A DNA stretch of 64,000 nucleotides from Cyanobacteriota bacterium (GCA_022402445.1 JAKRSF010000004.1:710120-774119), one strand, 5' to 3'; shown: positions 16,997-25,778, counted from the stretch's first letter. Notes: generated from the letters alone by a model not told the origin. A program made the numbers and translations.

Positions 16997-18928
16997 ATGG
17001 CCCTACGCGGTCCTCAGCGTTTAACCGAGTTGCCTATTGCGTCTGTGCGCCCTAAGCGCCCTTGGCTGCTGTGGCTGGGGGGTGGTGCGATTTTTTGCTT
17101 GGCATTTGTGGCTTTTGGCGCGATCGCGGTGCTCCTGAGAGTACCAGCGCTGCCCAACTGCCCGGAGGTATTTTGGCCGATCGCATCCGCATCGGTCCGA
17201 TTGTACTGCGCAGAGTTGGCCGCGAGCAAAGACAGTTTAGAGGATTTATTGCAGGCGATCGCGCTGCTGGAGGAATTGCCCGCCGACCATGAACTGCGAT
17301 CGCAGGCGGACCAGTACCTGGAAGCCTGGACCCAGAAGGTGTTGATCCTGGCGGAGGAGGTGTTTCAGGCGGGGGACCTAGAGCGGGCGATCGCCACGGT
17401 GAAGCGCATCCCGGCGGGGGTATCGAGCTATGGCCTGGTGGAATCGACCATTGCCCAATGGCGCGAGGTGTGGGATCGGGCTACGGAGCTGGAGCGCACC
17501 TTCCGAGAACAGATGGCGGAGCGCCAGTGGGCGGCGGCGGCGGGCACCTTGGTCCAGCTTCGGCGCATCGACAATCGCCATTGGACCACGGAAAAGCTAG
17601 CCCAGTTCCGCGTAGACCTGGATCAGGCCCAGCAGGACGACGGTCTGTTGCAGCGATCGCGGCGGGTCATCGCGGGTAGCGACGTGGAGGCCATCAAGGC
17701 GGCCATTGAGGAACTGCAAAAAATTGAGCCGGAGCGAGCAGCCTACGGGGAAGCCCAGGCGGAAATCGAGGCGGCGACCGATCGCCTAATTGCCCTGGCG
17801 CGATCGCGGCTCCAGGCGGGGGATGCGGACGGGGCCTTGGCGATCGCGGCGGATCTGCCGGATCAGACCAAATCCCAGGCGGAGGCCAACGATCTGCGGC
17901 TGCTGGCGGAGGCGCAAAACCTGGCAGCGGAGGGCACGCCTGAGGCCCTGGAACAGGCGATCAGCCAAGCATCGCGGGTGGATGCGGGGCGACCGCTGCA
18001 CAACCAGGCCCAGCAGCTCGTGGCCCGCTGGCGGCGACAGGGCTCCGATGGGGTGGTCCTGGAGCGGGCGCGGCGGCTGGCGACAGGGGGCGACGCCAAT
18101 GATCTGATTGCGGCGATCGCGGAGGCCAACAAAATTTCAGAGGGGAGCCCCACCTACGGGGAGGCGCAACGGGCGGCGGCCACCTGGAGTCGGCAACTGC
18201 GGGAGCAGCGCGATCGCCCACTGCTGGATGGGGCCGAAGCTTTGGCGCGTCAAGACGGCATCGGGTCCCTGCAACAGGCGATCGCCCAGGCCCAGCGCAT
18301 TGATCGCTCCAGTCCCCTGGCGGCGGCGGCCCAGGAGCGGATCCAAACCTGGAATGCCCGCCTCAGCCGTCTGCGCGATCGCCCCCAGCTCGACCAGGCC
18401 CAGGCCCAGGCCGCCGCTGGCGATTGGCGCGCCGCCCTGCAACTGGTGGAGAATTTGCCCCAGAACAGCGCCCTGCGGGGGGAAGCGAACCGGCTGGCGG
18501 GCCAGTGGCGATCGCAACTGGAGGGAATCAACTTGCTGGAGCGATCGCGGCGACTGGCGGCGGGCCAGGGGGTTGAGGGCCTCGTGAGCGCCATGGCAAC
18601 GGCCAACCGCATCGATCGGGGCAGCCCCGCCTACGGAGAGGCCCGCAGTGACATTGATCGCTGGGGCAGCCAATTGCTCGATCTCGCCCGCAGCCAAGCC
18701 CGCCGCAACCCCACCGCCGCGATCGCGATCGCCCAGCGCATCCCCCGCTACAGCAGCGCCGCCGCCGAGGCCCAAACCCTGATCCAGGAATGGCGGCAGT
18801 GGCTCCAGCCCGCCCCCGTCGTCACTCCCCCGGCCCCGAACCCCCAGGCCACGGTGGAGAACGACCCCGATCCCGCGCCCGTGCCCCAGGAAGGGGGGTG
18901 GAACCAGACCCCCTCCCCAGCCCCCTAG
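16997..18928 (+). CDS. Membrane-anchored helical-repeat protein, conserved in cyanobacteria, function unknown
   Basis: The 643-residue protein has one membrane segment near residues 22-50 (RPWLLWLGGGAIFCLAFVAF) and then a long region of about nine imperfect helical repeats. Each has the pattern ALxxAxxIxxxSPxYxEAxxxxxxW: for example IAEANKISEGSPTYGEAQRA then TWSRQL, MATANRIDRGSPAYGEARSD then RWGSQL, and AIAIAQRIPRYSSAAAEAQT then EWRQWL. The tail is proline-rich (PAPVVTPPAPNPQ). Relatives are often labelled chromosome segregation ATPase, but no ATP-binding motif is present. The repeats suggest a scaffold facing the cytoplasm or periplasm. GCGATCGC sites are dense. Confidence 0.75.
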   Translation: MALRGPQRLTELPIASVRPKRPWLLWLGGGAIFCLAFVAFGAIAVLLRVPALPNCPEVFWPIASASVRLYCAELAASKDSLEDLLQAIALLEELPADHELRSQADQYLEAWTQKVLILAEEVFQAGDLERAIATVKRIPAGVSSYGLVESTIAQWREVWDRATELERTFREQMAERQWAAAAGTLVQLRRIDNRHWTTEKLAQFRVDLDQAQQDDGLLQRSRRVIAGSDVEAIKAAIEELQKIEPERAAYGEAQAEIEAATDRLIALARSRLQAGDADGALAIAADLPDQTKSQAEANDLRLLAEAQNLAAEGTPEALEQAISQASRVDAGRPLHNQAQQLVARWRRQGSDGVVLERARRLATGGDANDLIAAIAEANKISEGSPTYGEAQRAAATWSRQLREQRDRPLLDGAEALARQDGIGSLQQAIAQAQRIDRSSPLAAAAQERIQTWNARLSRLRDRPQLDQAQAQAAAGDWRAALQLVENLPQNSALRGEANRLAGQWRSQLEGINLLERSRRLAAGQGVEGLVSAMATANRIDRGSPAYGEARSDIDRWGSQLLDLARSQARRNPTAAIAIAQRIPRYSSAAAEAQTLIQEWRQWLQPAPVVTPPAPNPQATVENDPDPAPVPQEGGWNQTPSPAP

Positions 18929-18946
18929 GGATTTTTAACTAGCTAG

Positions 18947-19984
18947 CTAGCGCACGAACTGGGGCATCACCTCGGCGGCGGTGAACAGGCCATAGATACC
19001 GCGCCGGTGGAGTGCCGTGCCCGCCTTGAGATAACCAAAGGCAGGGCCGCAGACATTGGCCGCCATGCTGGTCTCGTCCCCGAGGGTGAAGGTGTGGGTG
19101 GAAATTTTGCCCTCGAACGTGCGGCCGGTCACCTGGACATTGGTGCTCAGGGGTTTTTTGGCGTTGCGCGTATCCACCACGCCGCCGACGGTCACGCGAT
19201 CGCGATCGCAGATGCCCGCCAACTCCAGCATCAGATCATCGGCGTGCTCCATATTTTCCAGGGCCAAAATGCCGTTGGTGCGATCGAGCAGGGCCGCCAC
19301 CTCCTCGTCGGTCATGGCCCGGGCGCTCTCGACGCTGTGCCCCGGCATGTGGGCGATGTCCTCGCGGATGGTGGCCCGGTAGGCTTCCCAGTTGGCAATG
19401 CCCACGCCGAAGGTGATTTTTACCTGGTGGATTTCCGCGTAGCTCTGGGCCGCGATCGCCGCCGCCGCCGTCAGCAAACCGGGGGTCGCCCCACAGCCCG
19501 TCAGGTAGGTAATGCCCGCCGCCGCCAGGCGATCGCGCCGCTCGATGATCTGTTCCATGGCGCTCGTGCGTTTGAGGGCATCGACCAGGACACCACGCCA
19601 GCCCGAAGCAATGAACTGATCCACCACCGACGCCATGAACGTATTGGGCAAATTCGGCAGCGCCAGAAAATAGCCATCCACATCCTGGGCCGCCGCGATC
19701 GCCGCCTCAATGCTGCGATCGCACCGTTCACCAATCTCCGGCAGCGCCCCCAACGTCCCCGCCGCCCCATAGACCTCAATGCAGCGATCAGGATCCAGCC
19801 CCGCCCCATCGTAGGCAAAGCCCAAATGATCCGCCGCCACCACCAGGCGCATCTCCCGCTTCGGGGCCAGCACCCGCGCCGCCGCCTGACCAAGGCCACC
19901 AAAACCCAGCACCCCCACCCGCAACGGGCGATCGCGCGGGTCCACCGCCGCAGACTGGGGCAATTGAGACAGGGATTGAGTCAT
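18947..19984 (-). CDS. bioU: BioU, (S)-8-amino-7-oxononanoate synthase (suicide enzyme of biotin synthesis)
   Basis: ATG 19982-19984 gives 345 residues. The N-terminal NAD(P)-binding motif is [12 protein letters not shown], and the protein resembles the saccharopine-dehydrogenase-like family that includes cyanobacterial BioU. It contains [15 protein letters not shown] with Lys138. In Synechocystis BioU a lysine in the corresponding place (Lys124 by my recollection) forms the covalent adduct and donates its amino group, making the enzyme single-turnover. This step replaces BioA/BioF chemistry in the biotin pathway. An upstream in-frame start at 20065 would add 27 arginine-rich residues and is unlikely. 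Assignment is from memory of the family. Confidence 0.72.
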   Translation of the reverse strand: MTQSLSQLPQSAAVDPRDRPLRVGVLGFGGLGQAAARVLAPKREMRLVVAADHLGFAYDGAGLDPDRCIEVYGAAGTLGALPEIGERCDRSIEAAIAAAQDVDGYFLALPNLPNTFMASVVDQFIASGWRGVLVDALKRTSAMEQIIERRDRLAAAGITYLTGCGATPGLLTAAAAIAAQSYAEIHQVKITFGVGIANWEAYRATIREDIAHMPGHSVESARAMTDEEVAALLDRTNGILALENMEHADDLMLELAGICDRDRVTVGGVVDTRNAKKPLSTNVQVTGRTFEGKISTHTFTLGDETSMAANVCGPAFGYLKAGTALHRRGIYGLFTAAEVMPQFVR

Positions 19985-20430
19985 AGGAATCACAAACCTC
20001 GTAGACCGACCAAACCAGCGCCAGAACCCCCTGAATCTCATCAAGACACAAGACCCTGGACGCATAACCGTCTGATCCTACCGGAACCGGAACCGCCCCC
20101 CTAGCCCCACCCATTCCTGAAGACTCGATTGCAGCGTCGTGACTCGCGCCCCCTGGCCCCACCCCTAGCGTCAGTCCTGGCCCCGCGATCGCCTTGACTG
20201 CACTAGGAAGTTACGCCACACTAACGAAAAGGCGAGCCCCGGCTCATCATTCCATCAAGGGTTATCACGTTTCCTTGAGGGTTGTTGTCAAAAGATTAAG
20301 CCTATCTAGCCTCGGGTTTTTCGGTTGTTAACCGCCCCACCCTCCGGCCCAGGATCAAGAATTTTCCTAGGATTTTCTGACCCTGGCCGCGCCCGAGACG
20401 CCCTACCTCCACCCTCGCCTTTCCCGACGT
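19985..20430. other. Divergent intergenic region with a 6-bp inverted repeat
   Basis: Between bioU (minus) and the DUF2997 gene (plus). TCAAGG (20255-20260) and CCTTGA (20273-20278) form a perfect inverted repeat with a 12-base spacer, just before the weak promoter-like boxes TTGTTG (20282-20287) and TATCTA (20303-20308). This could be an operator or a small hairpin for the plus-strand operon. No gene is seen. Confidence 0.35.
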
Positions 20431-20646
20431 ATGGAAACCTTGGAATTTATCATCCACCCCGACGGTCGTGTGGAAGAGACGGTCACCGGCATCGTCGGTG
20501 CCTCCTGTACGGAAGTGACGGCTGTGATTGAAGCGTCCCTTGGGCGGGTTCTAGATCGCGAGCTGACGGCGGATCATTTCGCCGAGCAAACCGTGACGGA
20601 GGGGGCCACCGTGACGGCGAACCAAACCTACGGTCAATGGTCGTAG
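20431..20646 (+). CDS. DUF2997 small protein
   Basis: This 71-residue protein starts METLEFIIHPDGRVEETVTG and contains GASCTEVTAVIEASLGRVLD. It matches the small cyanobacterial DUF2997 family, which is regularly found next to ycf35. There is no signal peptide or membrane segment. It is the first gene of a three-gene set with ycf35 and a 4Fe-4S ferredoxin, with 89 bases before ycf35. The biochemical role is not known; conservation of the set suggests the three proteins act together. Confidence 0.8.
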   Translation: METLEFIIHPDGRVEETVTGIVGASCTEVTAVIEASLGRVLDRELTADHFAEQTVTEGATVTANQTYGQWS

Positions 20647-20735
20647 GGCGCAAGAAGGGGCCGAGCTGCCCGGTCTAAGGGCGATCCCCCGTTGGTCGAA
20701 GAGTTTGTTGGTTTATTGGTTAACAAGAGGCTAAT

Positions 20736-21122
20736 ATGTCGCACTTTAGTCAAATCAAGACCCAAATCCGTAACCTCCAATCCCTCAAGGCGGCCCTGAC
20801 GGACCTGGGCCACGAGTGGAAGGCGGGGCCGTGCGAGGTGCGGGGCTACCAGGGGCTGACGGAAACGGCGGATGTGGCGATCGCCCAGGACAATGGCTAC
20901 GACATCGGCTTCCGCTGGAATGGGGTGGAATACGAACTGGTGACGGATTTGCAGTACTGGAACCAGGTGGGCTCCGTGGATCGGTTCCTGAAGCGGATTT
21001 CCCAGCGCTACGCCTATCACACCGTGATGACGGCGGGCCGCGAGGGTGGTTTCCAGGTGGCGGAAGAGCAGAAGAATGCGGATGGATCGATCCGTCTGGT
21101 GTTGCAGCGCTGGAACGGCTAA
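20736..21122 (+). CDS. ycf35: Ycf35 (DUF1257) protein
   Basis: The 128-residue product begins MSHFSQIKTQIRNLQSLKAA and contains YDIGFRWNGVEYELVTDLQYW and QRYAYHTVMTAG, typical of Ycf35, a protein also encoded in red-lineage plastid genomes. Length is as expected. Its TAA stop overlaps the ATG of the ferredoxin gene (TAATG), which indicates translational coupling. No enzymatic function is established that I know of. Confidence 0.9.
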   Translation: MSHFSQIKTQIRNLQSLKAALTDLGHEWKAGPCEVRGYQGLTETADVAIAQDNGYDIGFRWNGVEYELVTDLQYWNQVGSVDRFLKRISQRYAYHTVMTAGREGGFQVAEEQKNADGSIRLVLQRWNG

Positions 21123-21589
21123 TGGCAGCCTCGGAGCCGCGATCGCCGGGTGATCAACCCACGGACCAACCCACGGGCCTAGAGCCGGAGTTGGGGGGTG
21201 TACTGCGATCGGCGGCGGCGCGATCGGGCCTAGAGCCAGAGCTGGGGGGCGTGGTGCGCCAGCGGGGGGTCTATGTGGATGAGATCACCTGCATTGGCTG
21301 CAAGAACTGCGCCCATGTGGCCAGCGATACGTTTTATATCGAGCCGGACTATGGGCGGGCTAGGGCAATCCGCCAGGATGGCAACTCGGAGGAGTTGATC
21401 CAGGAGGCGATTGATACTTGTCCCGTGAGCTGTATCCACTGGGTGGACTACGCGGAGTTGAAGCGGCTGGAGCAGGAGCGTCAGTATCAGGAAATTCCGG
21501 TGGTGGGTTTTCCGGTGGATCGATCGCTCCTGGCGGCCCAGCGGCGTCGGCGGGGGGAGCGCTCCCGCAGATCATCTGGAAGCCATTAG
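21122..21589 (+). CDS. Single-cluster 4Fe-4S ferredoxin
   Basis: The 155-residue protein has CIGCKNCAHVASDTFYIE and then DTCPVSCIHWV, which gives four or more cysteines spaced for one 4Fe-4S cluster of the Fer4_13/Fer4_15 type. The segment before it is a low-complexity leader that contains GLEPELGGV twice, about 20 residues apart, from a small DNA duplication. The C-terminus is arginine-rich (AAQRRRRGERSRRSS). The start ATG overlaps the ycf35 stop. A longer frame from 20816 overlaps ycf35 and is not needed. It is probably an electron carrier for a process linked to Ycf35 and DUF2997. Confidence 0.85.
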   Translation: MAASEPRSPGDQPTDQPTGLEPELGGVLRSAAARSGLEPELGGVVRQRGVYVDEITCIGCKNCAHVASDTFYIEPDYGRARAIRQDGNSEELIQEAIDTCPVSCIHWVDYAELKRLEQERQYQEIPVVGFPVDRSLLAAQRRRRGERSRRSSGSH

Positions 21590-22599
21590 GGGGACGGTCG
21601 CCGCTGGCTGCCGTAGCCCAGCAGCCCCAGCCCCAGGGCCGCCGGGAGGATAAACCCGAGGGCCAGGGGATGGGTGAATCCCAAGCCACAGCCGAGCCCT
21701 AGGCCGATTCCAAGGGCCATGGCTGCGATCGCGGATTCCTTGGTGGGTGGAGCGCGTCCCCCGGAGCGGGTCAGACGGGCCACCTCTCGCCAGATGCCGC
21801 CGCCACATAGGCCCCCCGCGATCGCCTTCAGCAGGAGGGGGACCGGCACCCAGTGGCCTTCCACCAGCAGAATCAGAAAACCGGCCCAGAGACCGTGGGC
21901 CATGGGCCAGCGCAGGGCTTGGCTCCAGCCTCGGCCTAGGGATCGGCTCAGGAGGCGGCGGGTGCGGCGCTGCTCCACCAGATCCCCGGCCCCCATGCCC
22001 AGAATGAAGCCAATCAGGATCGCGATCGCGGCTTCCGGTGCGCTGGCCGTGGCGATCGCCGTGGCGCTCCAGAAAAACAGCACAATCCCCAGGAGCGATC
22101 GGTAGGCCAAGGGCGATCGCGGGGGGGGCAACAGTTGATAGGTCAAGGCCACGGCCCAGCGGGCGGGCGGATGCGGCGCTGCGATCGGTCCCCATGGGTC
22201 TGCGGACGGAGCCCCCAAAAATTCTAGCCAGAGCGTCCCCCGCAAACCGGCCCGCTGCCCCTGGGGCGTCACCCGCAGCCGCACCAGCCCCACCGTCGGG
22301 GACAGGGGAACAAAGGTGGCCCGCACCCCCGGCGGCAGCGCCCCCCCGCCCCTGCGCCCCTGGAAAGACCACCGCTCCGGCCAGCCCACCGGATTGCCCG
22401 TTGCCGCCACGGCCGCGATCGCACCGGAGGAGAACCCCCCGCGATCGCCCGGCCGCAGTTGCAGATGGAGCAAAACCGAACCACGCCAATGGCCCCGCTT
22501 CCCCGACGCCGCCGTCAGCCAGATCTGGGGTGGGACGATCGCGATCGCGCCCTCCGCCCCCCCCGCCCCGAGACTTCCCGCCGCCTTGCCGCTCACCAT
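21586..22599 (-). CDS. Multi-pass membrane protein, function unknown
   Basis: The 337-residue frame from ATG 22597-22599 has a soluble N-terminal half that may be a beta-sandwich (SVLLHLQLRPGDRGGFSSGA). Several hydrophobic segments follow in the C-terminal half: LAYRSLLGIVLFFWSATAI, AAIAILIGFILGMGAGDLV, GLWAGFLILLVEGHWVPVPL and LALGFILPAALGLGLLGYG. It faces the ferredoxin gene tail to tail, overlapping its end by four bases. Two alternative frames on the same stretch lack membrane-protein character. I do not recognise a family. GC content is high and coding bias is as in neighbours. Confidence 0.6.
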   Translation of the reverse strand: MVSGKAAGSLGAGGAEGAIAIVPPQIWLTAASGKRGHWRGSVLLHLQLRPGDRGGFSSGAIAAVAATGNPVGWPERWSFQGRRGGGALPPGVRATFVPLSPTVGLVRLRVTPQGQRAGLRGTLWLEFLGAPSADPWGPIAAPHPPARWAVALTYQLLPPPRSPLAYRSLLGIVLFFWSATAIATASAPEAAIAILIGFILGMGAGDLVEQRRTRRLLSRSLGRGWSQALRWPMAHGLWAGFLILLVEGHWVPVPLLLKAIAGGLCGGGIWREVARLTRSGGRAPPTKESAIAAMALGIGLGLGCGLGFTHPLALGFILPAALGLGLLGYGSQRRPSP

Positions 22600-22832
22600 A
22601 TCGGCCCCCGCCTGATGCCCGTAGGATCATCACCCCCCATAGCCTTCAGCATGGCAGCGCGGACCTCCGGAGCGGGGCCATAGCCAGCCGAAAAACTGAC
22701 CGTCCTCCCCTGGGGAACCGGGAACGGGGGCTACAATGGCCTCCAAACTGAGGGGTGTTCCGGTCCCTCTGGAGCCTGGATGAATTCGAGTTCCCAACAG
22801 CCTTGAAGCGTGATGGAGTGGTGGTCGTGAAG

Positions 22833-23540
22833 ATGAGAGCAGCGGCGGCAAAACGGTGGCGGCATGGTCCAATCAGTGGGGCTGCTTCACCCCAATCCCC
22901 TGGGGACTCTCCCGTGGCCCCTCGCTTTGGAGTCCGCCGCCGCGATCGCCGCCCCCTCGCGATCGCCCTAGGCATTCTGACCGGATTGGGCGTCTGCCTG
23001 CCCCCCCGCGCCCTCGCGAGCGATCCGGCCCCCCTGGCCAGCACCGCCGTCCCGGCCCCGTCGGTGGCCACTGGCGGCCAGATCCCCAGCGGCCCCGTGC
23101 CCGATCTACCCCAACTGGCCGATGCCGCCGCCTATCTCCCCAGCCTGGAGCAGCCGGTGCATTTGGTGCTGCGCTTGGGCCGCCGCCGCGTGTTCGTCTA
23201 TGAGGGCGATCGCGAAGTGGCCAGCTACCCCGTCGCGATCGGCACCCGCAACACCCCCACCCCCACCGGCGAATTCCGGGTCTTCCAGATGATCCGCGAC
23301 CCCATCTGGCAAAGCCCCTGGACCGGACGCATCACCGAACCAGGTCCCAACAGCGCCCTGGGCCTGCGCTGGATCGGCTTTGCGGAAATGCCCAACGGCA
23401 TCATCGGCTTCCATGGCACCCCCACGGTCAACTCCATCGGTCAGGCGGCCTCCAATGGCTGCGTTCGCATGTTCAACCATGACGTGGTGGAGCTATTCGA
23501 GCGGGTGCAGATGGGCACCATTGTCCGGGTTGTGCCCTAG
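22833..23540 (+). CDS. L,D-transpeptidase (YkuD domain), first of a tandem pair
   Basis: From ATG 22833 the protein has 235 residues; a GTG at 22755 is an alternative. A hydrophobic export signal is seen (RRPLAIALGILTGLGVCLPP, then ALASDP). The catalytic YkuD motif is HGT followed by SNGCVRM, with Cys as nucleophile. Such enzymes make 3-3 peptidoglycan crosslinks or attach proteins to the wall in the periplasm. It lies just upstream of a second gene of the same type and probably arose by duplication. The domain starts with VHLVLRLGRRRVFVYEGDRE. Confidence 0.88.
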   Translation: MRAAAAKRWRHGPISGAASPQSPGDSPVAPRFGVRRRDRRPLAIALGILTGLGVCLPPRALASDPAPLASTAVPAPSVATGGQIPSGPVPDLPQLADAAAYLPSLEQPVHLVLRLGRRRVFVYEGDREVASYPVAIGTRNTPTPTGEFRVFQMIRDPIWQSPWTGRITEPGPNSALGLRWIGFAEMPNGIIGFHGTPTVNSIGQAASNGCVRMFNHDVVELFERVQMGTIVRVVP

Positions 23541-23626
23541 GGAAGTGCAAGATGCCTGAAGGGGCGACCCTGAATGGTTCCCGGAGCCTGAGGGGCCGCC
23601 CGCGCCGTTGCCTTGATGCCTTAGCC

Positions 23627-24208
23627 ATGCCCTACGACGAGTTTGTTCCCCCCTTGCGGTTCCGTGGCCCTGGGCGATCGCGGCTCCGAACCACCGCGAT
23701 CGCCGCTCTCCTCGGGGCCTTCCTACCCATTGCCGCCCAGGCCAGCAGCGGCCCCCTGCCGCCGGAACGCCTGCCCCAACTGCCCGCCCTCAGCCAGCCC
23801 ACCGCCTACCTGCCCCAATTGACCCGCCGTCTGGTGCTGCGGCTGGGGGAACGGCGGGTCTATCTCTACCGGGGCAGCAGCGTCATTGCCAGCTATCCCG
23901 TGGCGATCGGGCGCGCCGGTTGGGAAACCCCCACGGGACAGTTCCAGGTGCGCGAAACGATCGTCAACCCCAGTTGGCAGCATCCCTTCACCCATGAGGT
24001 GATTCCGCCGGGGGAGAGGAACCCCCTAGGGGTGCGCTGGATTGGCTTCTGGAGTGATGGCACCAACGCGATCGGCTTCCACGGCACCCCCAACCCCACC
24101 TTGATTGGTCAGGCGGTATCCCACGGCTGCGTGCGGATGCACAATCGCGACATTGCCGACCTCTTTGAGCAGGTGGAGGTGGGCATGGCGGTGGTGGTTG
24201 AGCCCTAG
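23627..24208 (+). CDS. L,D-transpeptidase (YkuD domain), second of a tandem pair
   Basis: ATG 23627 gives 193 residues; a start at 23552 would add 25. It has an export signal (LRTTAIAALLGAFLPIAAQAS, approximate cut after AQA) and the motif HGT...SHGCVRM. Its domain aligns closely with the preceding gene: RLVLRLGERRVYLYRGSSV against HLVLRLGRRRVFVYEGDRE, and both have PVAIG...TPTG. The pair is separated by about 90 bases and is likely co-transcribed. It is predicted to act on peptidoglycan in the periplasm. Confidence 0.88.
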   Translation: MPYDEFVPPLRFRGPGRSRLRTTAIAALLGAFLPIAAQASSGPLPPERLPQLPALSQPTAYLPQLTRRLVLRLGERRVYLYRGSSVIASYPVAIGRAGWETPTGQFQVRETIVNPSWQHPFTHEVIPPGERNPLGVRWIGFWSDGTNAIGFHGTPNPTLIGQAVSHGCVRMHNRDIADLFEQVEVGMAVVVEP

Positions 24209-24306
24209 GCGCGCTCCCCTCGATCGACTAAGCTAAAAGGCGGTGAAAGGGGCGGGGGCGGTCAACCGTGTCCGCCCTTTTCGGGGTCCAGGTTTCTAGT
24301 GGTCTT

Positions 24307-24537
24307 ATGTCGAAATATCCGCCGTCCTTCGATACTTCCCAGTTGATGTACCGCGCCGAGGAGCTGGTTGCCGCCGCCTCGAATCGCTACAAAATTACCG
24401 TGCAGGTGGCGAATCGGGCGAAGCGTCGCCGCTATGAGGATTTTGATAGCCCGGATGATCAGACCATGAAGCCTGTCATCCGCGCCATTATTGAAATGTC
24501 GGATGAGCTGACCCAGCCGGACATCATTGGCGGCTAG
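24307..24537 (+). CDS. rpoZ: RNA polymerase omega subunit
   Basis: The ATG at 24307 gives a 76-residue protein, [20 protein letters not shown], then [20 protein letters not shown] with RRRYEDFD and [20 protein letters not shown]. This matches cyanobacterial omega, which stabilises the beta-prime/gamma subunits of RNA polymerase. A GTG at 24268 is in frame but would add 13 unconserved residues. It stands as a small separate unit after the transpeptidase pair. Confidence 0.9.
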   Translation: MSKYPPSFDTSQLMYRAEELVAAASNRYKITVQVANRAKRRRYEDFDSPDDQTMKPVIRAIIEMSDELTQPDIIGG

Positions 24538-24622
24538 GGGTATGGGGTCTCGCTGGAGGCCCCGCAAGGGATTTTTGGGGCGGATGGTTTTGCACTGAAG
24601 GTTGAGTGGGCGGGTCTGCGCT

Positions 24623-25240
24623 ATGGTTGCTGCGCTTCATGGGTTTTTCCAGCACCGATCGCGGGGCCGCTCTCCGGGGATCTGGGGGGCGATCGCGGTG
24701 GGGATGGTGGGTCTGGGCCTATGGGGGACGGGCCTAGCTGGGCTGGCGACGGCGCAAATTCCCGTTTCCATTGGGGATTTGCCCCAGGAACTGTATTTGC
24801 AGTTGCCGGAGTTGCCCCTGGAAAACCAATACCGCGATCGCGAGACCGGGGCGATCGCCGAAGAGAGCACCCTCCTGCGGCGGCTGGTGCGCTATCACCT
24901 CTATGTCCAATCGCGATCGCCCTTCTCGCGGCTGGACTGGAAACTGACCCTGGCGGACTATCTCGGGGCTAACCAATTCCCGGTGCCGGAGGATTACCCC
25001 GACGGGAGCCGCTTTGATGTGAACCCCATGGAGGGGGATTTGGCGGCCGTTCGTGCCCTGGATCGCCGCGATCGCGAGGCCCTCATCCATGTACTGATGA
25101 CCGGCTTTGCCCAGCGCTTTCAGGGGGGGGGTAATGGCAGTAGTCATGGCAATGGCCGTGGCGATCGCGCCGCCCCCCCGGAAGCCCCCCCGGAACCCGT
25201 CATTCGCCAGGGGGGGGCCGATGCCCTCCGGCTTGACTAG
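24623..25240 (+). CDS. Secreted hypothetical protein
   Basis: From ATG 24623 the protein has 205 residues; a TTG seven codons earlier is less likely. The N-terminus has a basic stretch and a hydrophobic segment GAIAVGMVGLGLWGTGLAGLA ending in ATAQIP, which looks like a signal peptide. The mature part contains DLPQELYLQLPELPLENQY and a helical LLRRLVRYHLYVQSRSPFSR; the tail is glycine- and proline-rich. I know of no function. It lies between rpoZ and a DUF1818 gene, all on the plus strand. Confidence 0.65.
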   Translation: MVAALHGFFQHRSRGRSPGIWGAIAVGMVGLGLWGTGLAGLATAQIPVSIGDLPQELYLQLPELPLENQYRDRETGAIAEESTLLRRLVRYHLYVQSRSPFSRLDWKLTLADYLGANQFPVPEDYPDGSRFDVNPMEGDLAAVRALDRRDREALIHVLMTGFAQRFQGGGNGSSHGNGRGDRAAPPEAPPEPVIRQGGADALRLD

Positions 25241-25293
25241 ACCCAGGGCCGCCCCCCATCTCTAGCTGTTTTTCCCAGACCGCTCCAGCCGCC

Positions 25294-25698
25294 ATGTCGA
25301 ACACCTGTCCTAGCCCGGATGTCCCCGTCGGGGGCGATCGCCTGCTCCGGCAGGGGGAGGGCTGGCGGCTGGGCTGGGATGGGGCGGCCCCCACCTACGT
25401 GGCCCTGGTGGGAAGCGATGCCTGGGCGATCGAACTGACGGCGGCGGAATGGCAGGATTTCCGACGGCTTCTCCAGCAACTCACCAGCGCCATGGCCGCC
25501 GCCGCCGATGAACTGATGCCCGATGAGGTGCTTGACTGCGAGGTGGAAAGCGATCGCCTGTGGCTGGGGGCCAGCGGTTTTCCCCATGCCTACGACGTGC
25601 GCCTGCTGCTCAAGACCGGGCGCGGTGCGGAGGGAACCTGGCCCGCGATCGCCGTGCCCCCCCTGATCGACGCCATGCGCACCCTGGAGTTGTTTTGA
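25294..25698 (+). CDS. DUF1818 family protein
   Basis: This 134-residue protein has RQGEGWRLGWDGAAPTYVAL, WAIELTAAEWQDFRRLLQQL and a beta-rich LWLGASGFPHAYDVRLLLKT segment, typical of DUF1818 proteins of cyanobacteria. It is soluble with no signal. It follows the secreted hypothetical gene by about 50 bases. No function is established that I know of. Confidence 0.75.
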   Translation: MSNTCPSPDVPVGGDRLLRQGEGWRLGWDGAAPTYVALVGSDAWAIELTAAEWQDFRRLLQQLTSAMAAAADELMPDEVLDCEVESDRLWLGASGFPHAYDVRLLLKTGRGAEGTWPAIAVPPLIDAMRTLELF

Positions 25699-25750
25699 AA
25701 CGCCTTGCCCCCATGCTTAAAACGCCCCGCCAAAAAAAGCAAAAACAGGG

Positions 25751-25778
25751 GTGACAATCCCATTCAATGTGCTATTAT
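25751..25778 (+). promoter_or_regulatory. Promoter of the tRNA-Pro gene
   Basis: GTGACA (25751-25756) and TATTAT (25773-25778) are spaced by 16 bases, and the -10 box ends 11 bases before the tRNA 5' end. That is consistent with initiation a few bases before the mature tRNA. Confidence 0.6.

Noticed and set aside
19007-20104. 365-codon plus-strand frame opposite bioU
   Set aside because: Arg/His/Gln-rich with no protein features; bioU is clear on the other strand.
21572-22633. 353-codon frame overlapping the membrane protein gene in another reading frame
   Set aside because: Gly/Arg/Asp repeats without hydrophobic segments; the 21586-22599 frame has clear membrane segments.
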